Of a DNA stretch of 64,000 nucleotides, positions 9,305 to 20,021 are shown piece by piece. A program made the translations under genes and the position numbers. Within the stretch, counting starts at the first letter, position 1, and each line of letters starts with the position of its first letter. The DNA lies in the NCBI RefSeq assembly GCF_030317145.1, contig NZ_JASZYE010000002.1:1-64000 (forward strand), in the 5' to 3' direction. The notes under the pieces are model-generated. The model was not told the DNA's origin, did no database searches, and saw nothing but the letters and a program-made list of their open reading frames with translations. Origin of the DNA: Variovorax flavidus. GTDB lineage: Bacteria; Pseudomonadota; Gammaproteobacteria; Burkholderiales; Burkholderiaceae_C.

Positions 9305-10021
9305 CTAGACGGAACTGGTGCTCTTGAAGGCAATCCACGCGCTCCAGAAGAGACTGGAGAAGAAGCGCAGCGGATTGTCGAAGCCAGCCGCAGCGAGCTT
9401 CGCCTCCACTTCAGCCTCGGAGGCCGGAGGGACGGCACCCAGGCGAATCTTGGCAAGCTTTGCAGCGACCTCTTCCTCGCTCGCGCCAGCCATGCGCCAG
9501 CGGCACGCCCACGCCTCCAGAAACAAGGGCTGCGATTCATAGACGCACCGATTGCACGCGATGACAAGCGGTGCGCCCGGATGGAGACGCTCGGCCAGTT
9601 CGCGCAGAAGCGTGTCCTTTCCTTCATCGCTGGGAATGTGGTGCAGGACTCCGATGAGTGTTGTGGCATCGAACTTGCGCGTCACGGGGAGCGATTCGAT
9701 GGCCCCGTTGAACCGCTCGACGCGATTGGAAAGCCCTGCGCCCTCCACGCGTTCCATCGCCTGGTCGAGCATCGGGACGGACGGGTCCGCCGCAACGAAT
9801 GTCCACCGGGGTTCCAGCCTGCCCATGACGAGCATCTCCTGGCCAGTGCCTCCTGCGCCGGCGACCAGTACGTCCTTTGCCTCGGACCCGAGCGAAGCGG
9901 ACAGCAGGCATGAGGAGAGTTCGTGGCAGGCGTCGTAGCCGGCGAGCGCAATACGGCTTTGCGTCTCGTACTCTGCGGCTCGCGAATGGTCGAATTTGGC
10001 GATGGGGTTTGCTGAAGTCAT
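9305..10021 (-). CDS. class I SAM-dependent methyltransferase
   Basis: A methyltransferase of about 238 aa with Rossmann-fold motifs: motif I VAGAGGTGQEML, an acidic end of strand 2 (VAADPS), and the post-I and motif IV region LIGVLHHIP. It has the general style of CmoA-like or small-molecule methylases; the substrate cannot be told. Met at 10021 (MTSANPIAKFDH) is chosen over the Met 24 bases upstream because the sequence becomes family-like there, but neither has a strong ribosome-binding site. Confidence 0.75.
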   Translation of the reverse strand: MTSANPIAKFDHSRAAEYETQSRIALAGYDACHELSSCLLSASLGSEAKDVLVAGAGGTGQEMLVMGRLEPRWTFVAADPSVPMLDQAMERVEGAGLSNRVERFNGAIESLPVTRKFDATTLIGVLHHIPSDEGKDTLLRELAERLHPGAPLVIACNRCVYESQPLFLEAWACRWRMAGASEEEVAAKLAKIRLGAVPPASEAEVEAKLAAAGFDNPLRFFSSLFWSAWIAFKSTSSV

Positions 10022-10185
10022 AGGCAGGCATTCTGTCGAGCGCATGCGAACGGCAAAAGCATCGTTTGGAGAACGGGCTCATCTGGGACTGAGAAGGGCC
10101 AATGCCGGATGGGCATCGTGCCCTTTCGCATCCGGCAGCATCCGGCCAGAATCGGACTCTCCAGCCTTCGTCGAATCGAGTTCCT

Positions 10186-10581
10186 ATGCCATACCTGCAG
10201 TTGGACGTGACCCGCAGCTATTCCGAAAGCGACAAGAAGCAGCTGGCCGCGGCGATGAGCGAGACGTACGCGCAGATGATGTCCGTGGACATCCGGCGAA
10301 TCAGCGTCGCCATCCGTGAGCTGGGCGCGGGCGGGGTCTGGCGGATACCGGAAGTGGGGGACGAGCCGACCCCCGTCTCGATGCTCATGCTGGACATCCG
10401 CAGAGGACGCCCTGCCGAGCTGCGGATGGAACTGGCAAAGGCGCTCTGCCAGCACTGCGTGGACATACTCCACCTGCAGGAGAACCGACTCAATGTCGAG
10501 TTCACCCAGCATGACGGGGACGAGATGTACCACCCCGCGCTTGGCGGCTACAGCCCGGACTGGAAGCCCGGCGAGGCGTGA
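10186..10581 (+). CDS. tautomerase-superfamily protein
   Basis: A 131-aa protein starting Met-Pro (MPYLQLDVTRSY). The exposed Pro1 after Met removal is the catalytic base of the 4-oxalocrotonate tautomerase/MIF superfamily, which fixes this start against the longer open frame. At this length it holds two beta-alpha-beta units, as in MIF or CHMI types. RISVAIRELG and ELRMELAKALCQH are fold-typical. Substrate unknown. Confidence 0.75.
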   Translation: MPYLQLDVTRSYSESDKKQLAAAMSETYAQMMSVDIRRISVAIRELGAGGVWRIPEVGDEPTPVSMLMLDIRRGRPAELRMELAKALCQHCVDILHLQENRLNVEFTQHDGDEMYHPALGGYSPDWKPGEA

Positions 10582-10639
10582 AGGCCGCGGGAAGCGCCTG
10601 CGAGGCAAACGCCGCTGATGCGGCTCTGCCGACCGAACA

Positions 10640-12250
10640 TCAAGGCGCAGGCGTACCGAGCGTCGAAGCAAAGCAAGCGGCGGCATTGCCCCCGAAAAGA
10701 TCCTGCGGGGAGACTGCCATGCCCTTCGTCGCTTCCGCGATGTCGAAGGGGTACGACCACCAGTCACGCTCCTGGACGAGCATGTGCCAGTCGCTGCCGT
10801 ACATCACGCGTTTGGCGACATTGGGCATTTGAAGGACGGCGCGCAATTTGCCCTGCGCGACCGCGCACCCCTGGCCGTTCGAGCAAGATAGCTTGTCCCA
10901 ATAGCCGAGGTCAGCGTAGAAGCCCGAGCCTTCGGGTATCCCCATCAGCTTCGCGAAGCGCTGGGTCCAGCCGTTCTGGTCGGTGTCGCCGCCGAAATGG
11001 CCGACGTTGGCCCTCGGTGGCTGGGCGTTGCCATTTCGCATGAGGATGGCCTCCCAACCTTCGGGTCCCGCCAATTTGTTGTGTGCATCGTCGGAACCCA
11101 TCGATGCGCCTCCGTGCGCCATCACGGGGATGTTGTTGGCGATGCACTGGTCCCAGAAATTCCCAAGGACATCATTGAGTTGCTGTGCCGAGGGCCGGCG
11201 GGCACCGCGGGGCAAGTCGGCCGGCAGATTGCCGAATGGGCGAAAGCCGTTGGGCGGATAGATCTTCACGCCGACGAAGCCATGCTTGACGGCTTCGACG
11301 ACACGCCTTGTGGCCCCACCCTGCTCCTCGATGTCCCTCCAGGGGTTGTAGCCAACGAGGGGGCGCATATAGCCGCCCGATAGCTGAGACAACAGGAGGT
11401 GCAGCCTGATCTGGTCATCCTGGCCGGAACGTGGGACCGGCTCCAGCCATTTTTCGAAGTCGACCAGCGCACCGAAGGCGTGGTCCATCCCGAAGGCACC
11501 TGGCGCCGAGCTGTAAGCCTCGCCAAACTCGCGCACGTTCATCCACCTGGGTGACAACATGCAGCCGACAAACGCCAGGACTCCCTCGGGGTAGGGTTCC
11601 TTGGCGAGCATGGCCCGGACTTCATCCGGCAGAGCGCGCGGTCGCTTTCCCAATGCCATGGCGTTGGCGACAGATGAAGGATTCAGGTTTTCATTGAGTT
11701 CGAGGAAAGAACGGTCGGAAGGGCGTGCCCGGCGTCGCGTCTCGACGATGCTGTTGTATTCCTTCTCGAACGGCTGATTTCGAACGATGCCGTAGAAGAG
11801 CGAAGAGATTCTTTGTTGCTCCGCAAGGACTGTGCTTTCGAGCACATCCGGTCTGCTCCTTGCGTCAAGAAGGCCCGGCTGCGCGGACATTCGTGTCAGG
11901 CTCTCGAACTCCTCGCTCGCGGTCGGCGGAATCTCTGCGAGCGCTTGGGCGACAGGGCCCAGCAGGCGTATGAGCCTTCCGATGATTCCGCCTTTTTCAT
12001 GCGCGACGGGCCCTTCCAGGAACCCGCGCACCGGAACGTCGGTGGCATTGAAGAAGTGCGCGTGGACGTCGATGCAACTTTTCGGGGCTGCCGATGATTT
12101 GCGGACGGCCGGCTTCAGCCACTCAGGCCGACTCGGCAACTGCGGGGTTGCGCAGCCTGCCATCCAGCCAAGAGAGCTCCCCGTGAGGAGTTGCGTGAAT
12201 TGCCTGCGGCTGATGGCAGCAAGGCTGTCGCCATTCTCGATAGAGGGCAT
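10640..12250 (-). CDS. exported amidohydrolase-family metal-dependent hydrolase
   Basis: A TIM-barrel hydrolase of about 536 aa. The metal-binding H63-x-H65 (CIDVHAHFF) opens the barrel. Later metal-ligand regions are PVMAHGGASMG and MYGSDWHML, the pattern of the amidohydrolase-2 (PF04909) group. The N-terminus has a twin-arginine-like SRRQF (residues 14-18), a hydrophobic stretch, and MAGC (Cys33) as lipobox, suggesting a Tat-exported lipoprotein. Met at 12250 is chosen for this signal; the longer frame is not protein-like. It is divergent from the phosphoesterase at 12428. Natural substrate unknown. Confidence 0.75.
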   Translation of the reverse strand: MPSIENGDSLAAISRRQFTQLLTGSSLGWMAGCATPQLPSRPEWLKPAVRKSSAAPKSCIDVHAHFFNATDVPVRGFLEGPVAHEKGGIIGRLIRLLGPVAQALAEIPPTASEEFESLTRMSAQPGLLDARSRPDVLESTVLAEQQRISSLFYGIVRNQPFEKEYNSIVETRRRARPSDRSFLELNENLNPSSVANAMALGKRPRALPDEVRAMLAKEPYPEGVLAFVGCMLSPRWMNVREFGEAYSSAPGAFGMDHAFGALVDFEKWLEPVPRSGQDDQIRLHLLLSQLSGGYMRPLVGYNPWRDIEEQGGATRRVVEAVKHGFVGVKIYPPNGFRPFGNLPADLPRGARRPSAQQLNDVLGNFWDQCIANNIPVMAHGGASMGSDDAHNKLAGPEGWEAILMRNGNAQPPRANVGHFGGDTDQNGWTQRFAKLMGIPEGSGFYADLGYWDKLSCSNGQGCAVAQGKLRAVLQMPNVAKRVMYGSDWHMLVQERDWWSYPFDIAEATKGMAVSPQDLFGGNAAACFASTLGTPAP

Positions 12251-12427
12251 CGTGCGGCGTCCGGTCGAAGGGCATCGGACCATAGCTGGACGTGCATCGC
12301 CAGTCGTCCCCTGATTTGAGGACTGAAAGAAAAGAGCGCAGGCAGCGAGTCCTCCACAAAAAGTTCGATGCGCCCGGCGGGCCACCGCCCTATGGTCCGG
12401 CGTGCCCTAAAACTCTTCAGGAAAACC

Positions 12428-13828
12428 ATGTCTCTTTCCAAGATCGAGCACATCGTTGTCGTCATGATGGAGAACCGTTCACTCGACAACATGTTGGGGT
12501 GGCTCTACCCCGCCGGCCAAAGCGGGCCTTTGGCGGTGCTGCCACGGGACAGTTCCCCCACCTTCAATGGCCTCGACCCCGGCATGTCGAATCCGTCGCC
12601 CAAACCACCGCCCGCGACGATTCCGGTCACCACGTCGGCTTCAAGTTCCACGACGCCGGACCCGGATCCCCAGGAGACTTTCGACAACGTGACCTTCCAG
12701 ATCTACGGCGCAGATGGGCCCGACGCGGTCGCCGAGCCCTTTGTGCCCATGGGTGGCTTCGCCATCAACTACGCGACGGTGCAAGGAGCCAATCCGGCGC
12801 AGATCATGGAAGCGCACAGCACGGCGCAATTGCAGGTTCTCTCGAAACTGGCCAAGCACTATGCCGTGTCGGATGCATGGTTTGCGTCGGTGCCCAGCCA
12901 GACTTGGCCGAATCGCGCCTTCGCCCATGCGGGAACGTCCAACGGCAACGTGAACAACGGAACGGTGCCGGACCCGCTCTGCTGGAATGTTCCGACCATC
13001 TTCAATGTCCTGAAGTCGATGGGTGCGACCTGGGGCGTCTACAGCGATGCGCTGATTGCGCCGTCGCTCACCAGAATCATGTTCCCGAAGCTGTGGGATC
13101 CCTGGCTGGACGGCCACTTCCATGGTCTTCAGGCGTTCGTGGATGCTTGCGCCAGCAATACGCTGCCCCAGTATTCATTCATCGAGCCGCGCTTCGTCCT
13201 CGATCCCAATGACCAGCACCCGCCGCATGACGTCAACGCAGGGGAAGCCCTCCTCTACGAGATCTGGACCGCGGTGAGCACGTCTCCCGGATGGGGGCAA
13301 ACGCTGCTTGTGATCACCTACGACGAGCACGGCGGTTGCTACGACCATGTGTTGCCGCCGACGAATGCCACACCGCCGGACGCGAAGGGCACGGAGGTCT
13401 TCGCGTTCGATCGCTTCGGTGTGCGCGTGCCAACGGTCGTGATTTCTCCGCTGATTGCCAAGGGGACGGTCTTCCGGTCCGATCGAACCGCGCCCTACGA
13501 CCACACCTCGATCCTCGCAACGCTGCGCGACTGGCTCGGGATCAGCGATCAGGACATGCTCACCAGCGCGCGGATCGCCCACGCCCCCACGCTTGCCCAG
13601 CTCATCACGCTCGACGTCGCGCGAACCGATCTGCCGGATATCGCGCCCGTTTCGGCACCGCTTTCGCTCACACCGATGGGCGCGGAGCCGAACGATCTTC
13701 AGCTGAGCCTGGTCGCGGGTTCGGCGCGGCGATTCGGCCAGGATCCTGCAGCTGAAGTTGCACGGATCAGCACCAGGCAGCATGTGGTGGACTACTTCAA
13801 GCGCCGCCCGTCGCTCATCCATTCGTGA
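12428..13828 (+). CDS. phospholipase C-type phosphoesterase
   Basis: 466-aa protein of the bacterial phospholipase C/acid phosphatase family (PF04185). The N-terminal metal-site signature IVVVMMENRSLDNMLG (E15, N16) and the later ITYDEHGGCYDHV (about residue 300) are diagnostic. AGGAAAACC precedes the ATG at 12428. Unlike PlcN or PlcH it has no signal peptide or Tat motif in the supported frame, and it lacks their C-terminal repeats. It may therefore be cytosolic or exported by another route. Divergent from the exported amidohydrolase. Confidence 0.85.
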   Translation: MSLSKIEHIVVVMMENRSLDNMLGWLYPAGQSGPLAVLPRDSSPTFNGLDPGMSNPSPKPPPATIPVTTSASSSTTPDPDPQETFDNVTFQIYGADGPDAVAEPFVPMGGFAINYATVQGANPAQIMEAHSTAQLQVLSKLAKHYAVSDAWFASVPSQTWPNRAFAHAGTSNGNVNNGTVPDPLCWNVPTIFNVLKSMGATWGVYSDALIAPSLTRIMFPKLWDPWLDGHFHGLQAFVDACASNTLPQYSFIEPRFVLDPNDQHPPHDVNAGEALLYEIWTAVSTSPGWGQTLLVITYDEHGGCYDHVLPPTNATPPDAKGTEVFAFDRFGVRVPTVVISPLIAKGTVFRSDRTAPYDHTSILATLRDWLGISDQDMLTSARIAHAPTLAQLITLDVARTDLPDIAPVSAPLSLTPMGAEPNDLQLSLVAGSARRFGQDPAAEVARISTRQHVVDYFKRRPSLIHS

Positions 13829-13905
13829 AGCGCGCAACATCAAGTTACAGCATTCGCCCTGTCTGCCACGATCGCGACACAGAGGCCCGTCAACGTGGGA
13901 ATGCA

Positions 13906-13920
13906 CTATGGCCGTCATAG
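13906..13920. promoter_or_regulatory. OxyR-like core site upstream of katG
   Basis: CTAT-N7-ATAG occurs 72 bp before the katG start. This is the central part of the OxyR recognition pattern (ATAG-N7-CTAT-N7-ATAG-N7-CTAT). The outer half-sites are poorly matched (gtgg and attt). katG is an OxyR target in many proteobacteria, so the position is sensible, but a single 8-base match can occur by chance. Confidence 0.4.
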
Positions 13921-16173
<2,253 letters not shown>

Positions 16174-16193
16174 ACAGGCCTCGTGGTAGCCGG

Positions 16194-16217
16194 GGAGGCC
16201 ATCGAACGATGGCCTCC
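16194..16217 (+). terminator. hairpin after katG
   Basis: A perfect 11-bp stem (GGAGGCCATCG / CGATGGCCTCC) with a two-base loop starts 20 bp after the katG stop. No T-run follows, so it is either an atypical terminator or a 3'-end stabilising hairpin. Confidence 0.5.
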
Positions 16218-16275
16218 TCCCTGTTCGCAAATTGACGCGCTACGCCTATGCAGCCAAGCGCGCAGGAGACAAACG

Positions 16276-16506
16276 ATGACGGCCAGCTATGTAGAAATAC
16301 AAGGCGCCCAGGCGGATATCGACCTCTGGGACGGGTTGATCACGGATCAGAACGCCCTCATCGGCGTCATGATGCAGAAGATGTCCCAAGTCGGATGCAT
16401 GGATGCCGCGTGGTTCGACGAGCGAATCACGGAGGCGGAAAGTATCGAAAATCGCCTGGTCGTCGGACTCGACCGCGCCCAGCGCCGATTGCGGACATTG
16501 CTCTAG
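16276..16506 (+). CDS. small hypothetical protein
   Basis: 76-aa soluble protein. AGGAG lies eight bases before the ATG, which is why this start is chosen over the longer frame. It reads as an amphipathic helical protein (IQGAQADIDLWDGLITDQNA, then EAESIENRLVVGLDRAQRRL). I recognise no domain. It lies 46 bp before the next small membrane protein on the same strand. Confidence 0.6.
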   Translation: MTASYVEIQGAQADIDLWDGLITDQNALIGVMMQKMSQVGCMDAAWFDERITEAESIENRLVVGLDRAQRRLRTLL

Positions 16507-16551
16507 ACATCTCGGCTCAGCGGCGTCCGCAACGGGGTAACCTCAGCCCCG

Positions 16552-16893
16552 ATGACCTCGCCACCGGCCCACACACCGTCGATCTGGAAACGCTTCTGGT
16601 CGCCCACCAGCCTGCTGGAGCAGGTGCCGGCAGATGCTTCGCCCGCGCAGGCCGAGGCGATCCGGCACCGGAACAACGTCTGGCTCAAGACGTACATGGA
16701 CATGTACATCCTTCGTTGGGGCGCTCTCTGGGCCGCGACGATGGTGCTGGCAGTGCTTGCGGCGGACGATGATGTGCCGGGGCTGCTGTTCACGGCAGCG
16801 CTTGCCGCCGCGATCGGCGCATTCGCGGGCCTGGCCGCCATGATCTTGACCTATCGACGGGCTGCCAAGGCAACCGGGCCGTCGCGCCCCTGA
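16552..16893 (+). CDS. small two-helix membrane protein
   Basis: 113-aa protein with two hydrophobic segments (about residues 56-71 and 77-99) after a charged N-terminal half, and a short basic C-terminus. No family recognised. It is convergent with aroG, whose stop lies 20 bp away. Confidence 0.6.
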   Translation: MTSPPAHTPSIWKRFWSPTSLLEQVPADASPAQAEAIRHRNNVWLKTYMDMYILRWGALWAATMVLAVLAADDDVPGLLFTAALAAAIGAFAGLAAMILTYRRAAKATGPSRP

Positions 16894-16912
16894 GGCTCGA
16901 GCCGATCTCACC

Positions 16913-18037
16913 TCACCCGGATCGGCTCTTCCGCCGGCGGCTCACCGCACTCGCCAGATCATCCAGCACGGGCACTGTCTGCGCGAAGCTGATGCACGCA
17001 TCCGTGATCGAGACGCCGTGCCTGGGCGGCACGCCCGGCGTCAGGTCTTGCCGGCCTTCCTCCAGATGGCTTTCGATCATGACGCCGGTGATCCGCGAGT
17101 CGTCCGCGGCGATCTGCTCCGCCACGTCGTGCGCCACGGCGATCTGCCGCTGGTGCTGCTTGCTGCTGTTGCCGTGCGAGACGTCGATCATGACCTGCTC
17201 GGCCAGCCCATTGGCACGCAGCGCCGCGCAGCTCGCAGCCACGTCGGCAGCCGAATAGTTCGGCGCTTTTCCGCCGCGAAGGATCACGTGGCAGTCGTCG
17301 TTGCCGCGGGTCTCGAAGATCGCGGCCATTCCCATCTTGGTCATGCCCATGAACGCGTGCGGAGCCCGCGCGGCAAGGATGGCGTCGGCAGCCACCTTGA
17401 TGCTCCCGTCGGTCCCGTTCTTGAAGCCCACCGGGCAGCTGAGCCCCGAGGCGAGCTGGCGATGGCTCTGGCTCTCGGTGGTGCGGGCGCCGATGGCGCC
17501 CCAGGCGATCAGGTCGGCGATGAACTGGGGACTCAGCAGGTCGAGAAACTCGGTGCCGGTGGGGAGCCCCAGCAGCGTCAGCTCCAGCAGCAGGCGCCGG
17601 GCGCGTTCGAGGCCTTCGTTGATCGCGAAGCTGCCGTCGAGGTGCGGATCGTTGATGTAGCCCTTCCAGCCCACCGTCGTGCGCGGCTTCTCGAAATAGG
17701 TGCGCATGACGATCAGGAGGTCGTCTTCCAGATCGTCGGCCACCTTCTTCAGCCGGTGGGCGTATTCGATGGCCTGGTCGTGGTCGTGGATCGAGCAAGG
17801 TCCGACCACGACGATCAGCCGGTCGTCACGACCATGCAGGATGTTGGCGATCGCCGCGCGGCTTTGCTCGACCAGCGCGAGCGTGGTGTCCAGCACCGGC
17901 ACCCTCTCCTGCAGGAGCGCCGGCGTCATCAGCGGACGAACCGCGCCGATGCGGACGTCGTCGATGCGCGTGGTGTCGATCGTGCTGTCGCGGGAACCGA
18001 TCTCGGCGTCGTGGAGGGGGTCGTCGAGCTTGGGCAT
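16913..18037 (-). CDS. aroG: 3-deoxy-7-phosphoheptulonate synthase (DAHP synthase, AroG type)
   Basis: First enzyme of the shikimate pathway, condensing phosphoenolpyruvate and erythrose 4-phosphate. The class I-alpha signatures are clear: VVVGPCSIHDHDQAIEYA, MRTYFEKPRTTVGWKG and MIDVSHGNSSKQ. About 374 aa from the Met at 18037 (MPKLDDPLHDAEIG), a sensible family start; the frame extends 17 residues further upstream. The N-terminal region resembles feedback-regulated AroF/G/H enzymes, but which amino acid inhibits it cannot be read with certainty. Confidence 0.93.
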   Translation of the reverse strand: MPKLDDPLHDAEIGSRDSTIDTTRIDDVRIGAVRPLMTPALLQERVPVLDTTLALVEQSRAAIANILHGRDDRLIVVVGPCSIHDHDQAIEYAHRLKKVADDLEDDLLIVMRTYFEKPRTTVGWKGYINDPHLDGSFAINEGLERARRLLLELTLLGLPTGTEFLDLLSPQFIADLIAWGAIGARTTESQSHRQLASGLSCPVGFKNGTDGSIKVAADAILAARAPHAFMGMTKMGMAAIFETRGNDDCHVILRGGKAPNYSAADVAASCAALRANGLAEQVMIDVSHGNSSKQHQRQIAVAHDVAEQIAADDSRITGVMIESHLEEGRQDLTPGVPPRHGVSITDACISFAQTVPVLDDLASAVSRRRKSRSG

Positions 18038-18132
18038 GTGGTGCTTGTCGGTGGAGGGGGCTGCATTTTCCTTCACCGAAAGCACCATTCCCCGCTTGTA
18101 TCGAATTGTTCCCGGGTAAAATGTGCCCCCCT

Positions 18133-18324
18133 ATGTCCGACACTCAACTCACCCAGGATGGCCTGCGCTACCTCAAGAAGGCGCCAGGCTCCATCATCAC
18201 CACGCCACGCGCCGAATCCATGATGTCGTGCTTCAAGTGCGGCAAGTTCGTACTTCGCACGGCGATGACTTCGAAGCGCTTCCTCGGCAAGAACCACCTC
18301 GTCTGCGCGCCGAAGTGTGGCTAG
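18133..18324 (+). CDS. mini zinc-ribbon-like protein
   Basis: 63-aa basic protein with CFKCGK and a C-terminal CAPKC, two Cys pairs that could form one zinc-binding knuckle. No family name is known to me. A TAAAAT box at 18117-18122 would put the transcript start only a few bases before the ATG, and no ribosome-binding site fits, so the mRNA may be leaderless (inference). It is divergent from aroG. Confidence 0.65.
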   Translation: MSDTQLTQDGLRYLKKAPGSIITTPRAESMMSCFKCGKFVLRTAMTSKRFLGKNHLVCAPKCG

Positions 18325-18348
18325 TGGCGCGTCCCCGCCGGGACGGCT

Positions 18349-19896
18349 TCAGGGCCCCGTGAACGGATGCGTGATCAGGCTGTAAATGGTCCGCACGCCA
18401 TCGACGTAGTTGCCCATGCGCATGTTCTCGTTGCTCGCATGCTGGTTGTTGTCGGCATTGACCAGCGGCACGATCGCAAAGGGAACCTGCAGCGCCCCGA
18501 CGATCTCCGCGGTGGGCACGGTGCCGCCCATCATGCGGATGCGCACCGGTTCCGGCTTGGCACCGAAGGTGTCGACCATCGCCGTGTAGGCCCACTTGCC
18601 GACGGCTGAATCCATCGGCGTGCCGGCCGCATCGCCGCCTTCGGTCTGCATGGCGAAGCTGGCGAGTTTTTCGTAGCGGCTGCGGTCGTCGTCGGTGGGC
18701 GTGCCCTTGACGAGGTGGTAGCCCTGCTTCTGGATATGCGCCTCGACCAGCTTGCCGAGGTAGGCCGCATTCGAATCCGGCGTGGTGCGCAGGTCGAGTT
18801 CTGCCACCGCCTGGTCGGGAACGATGTTCGCGGCCTTGTCGCCCACCGCCGCCGACGACATGCCACGGACGTTGAGCGACGGGTACTGCATGGCTTCCTG
18901 GTAGTTGGCGCCGACCTGGTCCGTCCGCGCAATGCCGAGGCGTCTCTTCAGCGCCGCTTCGTCGTCCGGTACGGCGGCCATGATCTTGCGCTCCGCGTCG
19001 CCGAGCTTCACGTGGTCGTAGTAGCCCGGGACCGAGACGCGACCGGTGTCGTCCTTCATCGACGCGAGCAGCGTGGCGAGGCGCTGCGCCGGGTTCGGCG
19101 AGTAGTTGCCGTAGTGGCCGCTGTGCAGCGACACCTTGGCGCCGTACACGGTGATCCGGGCCATCGCCGCGCCGCGGTTGCCGAAGATCAGCGTGGGCCG
19201 GTTGGTCGCATGCATGGGGCCGTCGTGGATCACGATCGCGTCGCTGCGCAACAGGTCGCGGTGCGCGAGCATGACCTTGCCGATGGAGGGCGAGCCTTTT
19301 TCTTCCTCGCTGTCGAGCACGACCTTGACGTTCACGCCCAGCTTGTCGCCGCTTGCCTTCAGGGCGTCGATGGCGGCCAGGAACATCATGATCGGCGCCT
19401 TGTCGTCGGCCGAGGAGCGTCCGAACACGCGCCATTCGGGATCGAGCGGGCCGCTGAAGAGCTGCGCCGAGTCGATCTCTTCCCAATCGCCCTTGGCCGT
19501 CTTGCGCTTGAGCACGGGCACCCAGGGGCTCTTCTGTGCCCACTGCTCAGGGATGACCGGCTGGCCGTCCAGGTGCATGTAGAAGAGCACGGTCTTGCGC
19601 TTCGGGTCGCTGCCCGGCAGCTCCGCAAAGAGCATGGGCTTGCCTTCGTTGGCCAGCTGCGTCGTGGTGAAGCCGCGCTTGCGGAAGGCCGCTTCGAGCC
19701 ACTCGACGTTCTTGCGGATGTCGGCCGGCACGATGGCGTCGTTGGGCAGCGCCAGGAGTTCGAAGTAGTCGCGGAATGTGGCCTGTGCGTATTGGGTGGC
19801 TGTGGCCGGCGCGAGTTCGGCGGCATGCAGGGAGGGGCACGTGGCGCCGACGAACAGCGACGCGACGAACGAGAGGTGGCGGATCGAGCGATTCAT
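18349..19896 (-). CDS. M20-family metallopeptidase, exported
   Basis: 515-aa zinc peptidase/deacylase of the M20 family. The signal peptide runs to about residue 27 (ends PSLHA before AELAP). The first metal-site motif is FYMHLDGQPV; D in GRSSADDKAP bridges the metals; EEEKGSPS carries the catalytic Glu pair; SLHSGHYGN is the lid-domain motif. The Met at 19896 is chosen because the signal peptide begins there. Probably periplasmic and likely a dipeptidase or carboxypeptidase; substrate unknown. Convergent with the mini zinc-ribbon gene. Confidence 0.88.
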   Translation of the reverse strand: MNRSIRHLSFVASLFVGATCPSLHAAELAPATATQYAQATFRDYFELLALPNDAIVPADIRKNVEWLEAAFRKRGFTTTQLANEGKPMLFAELPGSDPKRKTVLFYMHLDGQPVIPEQWAQKSPWVPVLKRKTAKGDWEEIDSAQLFSGPLDPEWRVFGRSSADDKAPIMMFLAAIDALKASGDKLGVNVKVVLDSEEEKGSPSIGKVMLAHRDLLRSDAIVIHDGPMHATNRPTLIFGNRGAAMARITVYGAKVSLHSGHYGNYSPNPAQRLATLLASMKDDTGRVSVPGYYDHVKLGDAERKIMAAVPDDEAALKRRLGIARTDQVGANYQEAMQYPSLNVRGMSSAAVGDKAANIVPDQAVAELDLRTTPDSNAAYLGKLVEAHIQKQGYHLVKGTPTDDDRSRYEKLASFAMQTEGGDAAGTPMDSAVGKWAYTAMVDTFGAKPEPVRIRMMGGTVPTAEIVGALQVPFAIVPLVNADNNQHASNENMRMGNYVDGVRTIYSLITHPFTGP

Positions 19897-20021
19897 GGCC
19901 GAAGAAGATAGCACGCGCTCCCGCGCGCACGCCGAGGGCGCGGCACCGCGCGGCGGACGTGGGTTGGTTCGCCAGGCGCGTTGTTTCACAATCGCAAGCC
20001 CAGGAGAAACGGAGTGCCTCC

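Noticed and set aside
16194..16217. Strong hairpin after katG read as a riboregulator
   Set aside because: It is a simple stem with a two-base loop right after the stop codon; termination or 3'-end protection is the simpler reading.
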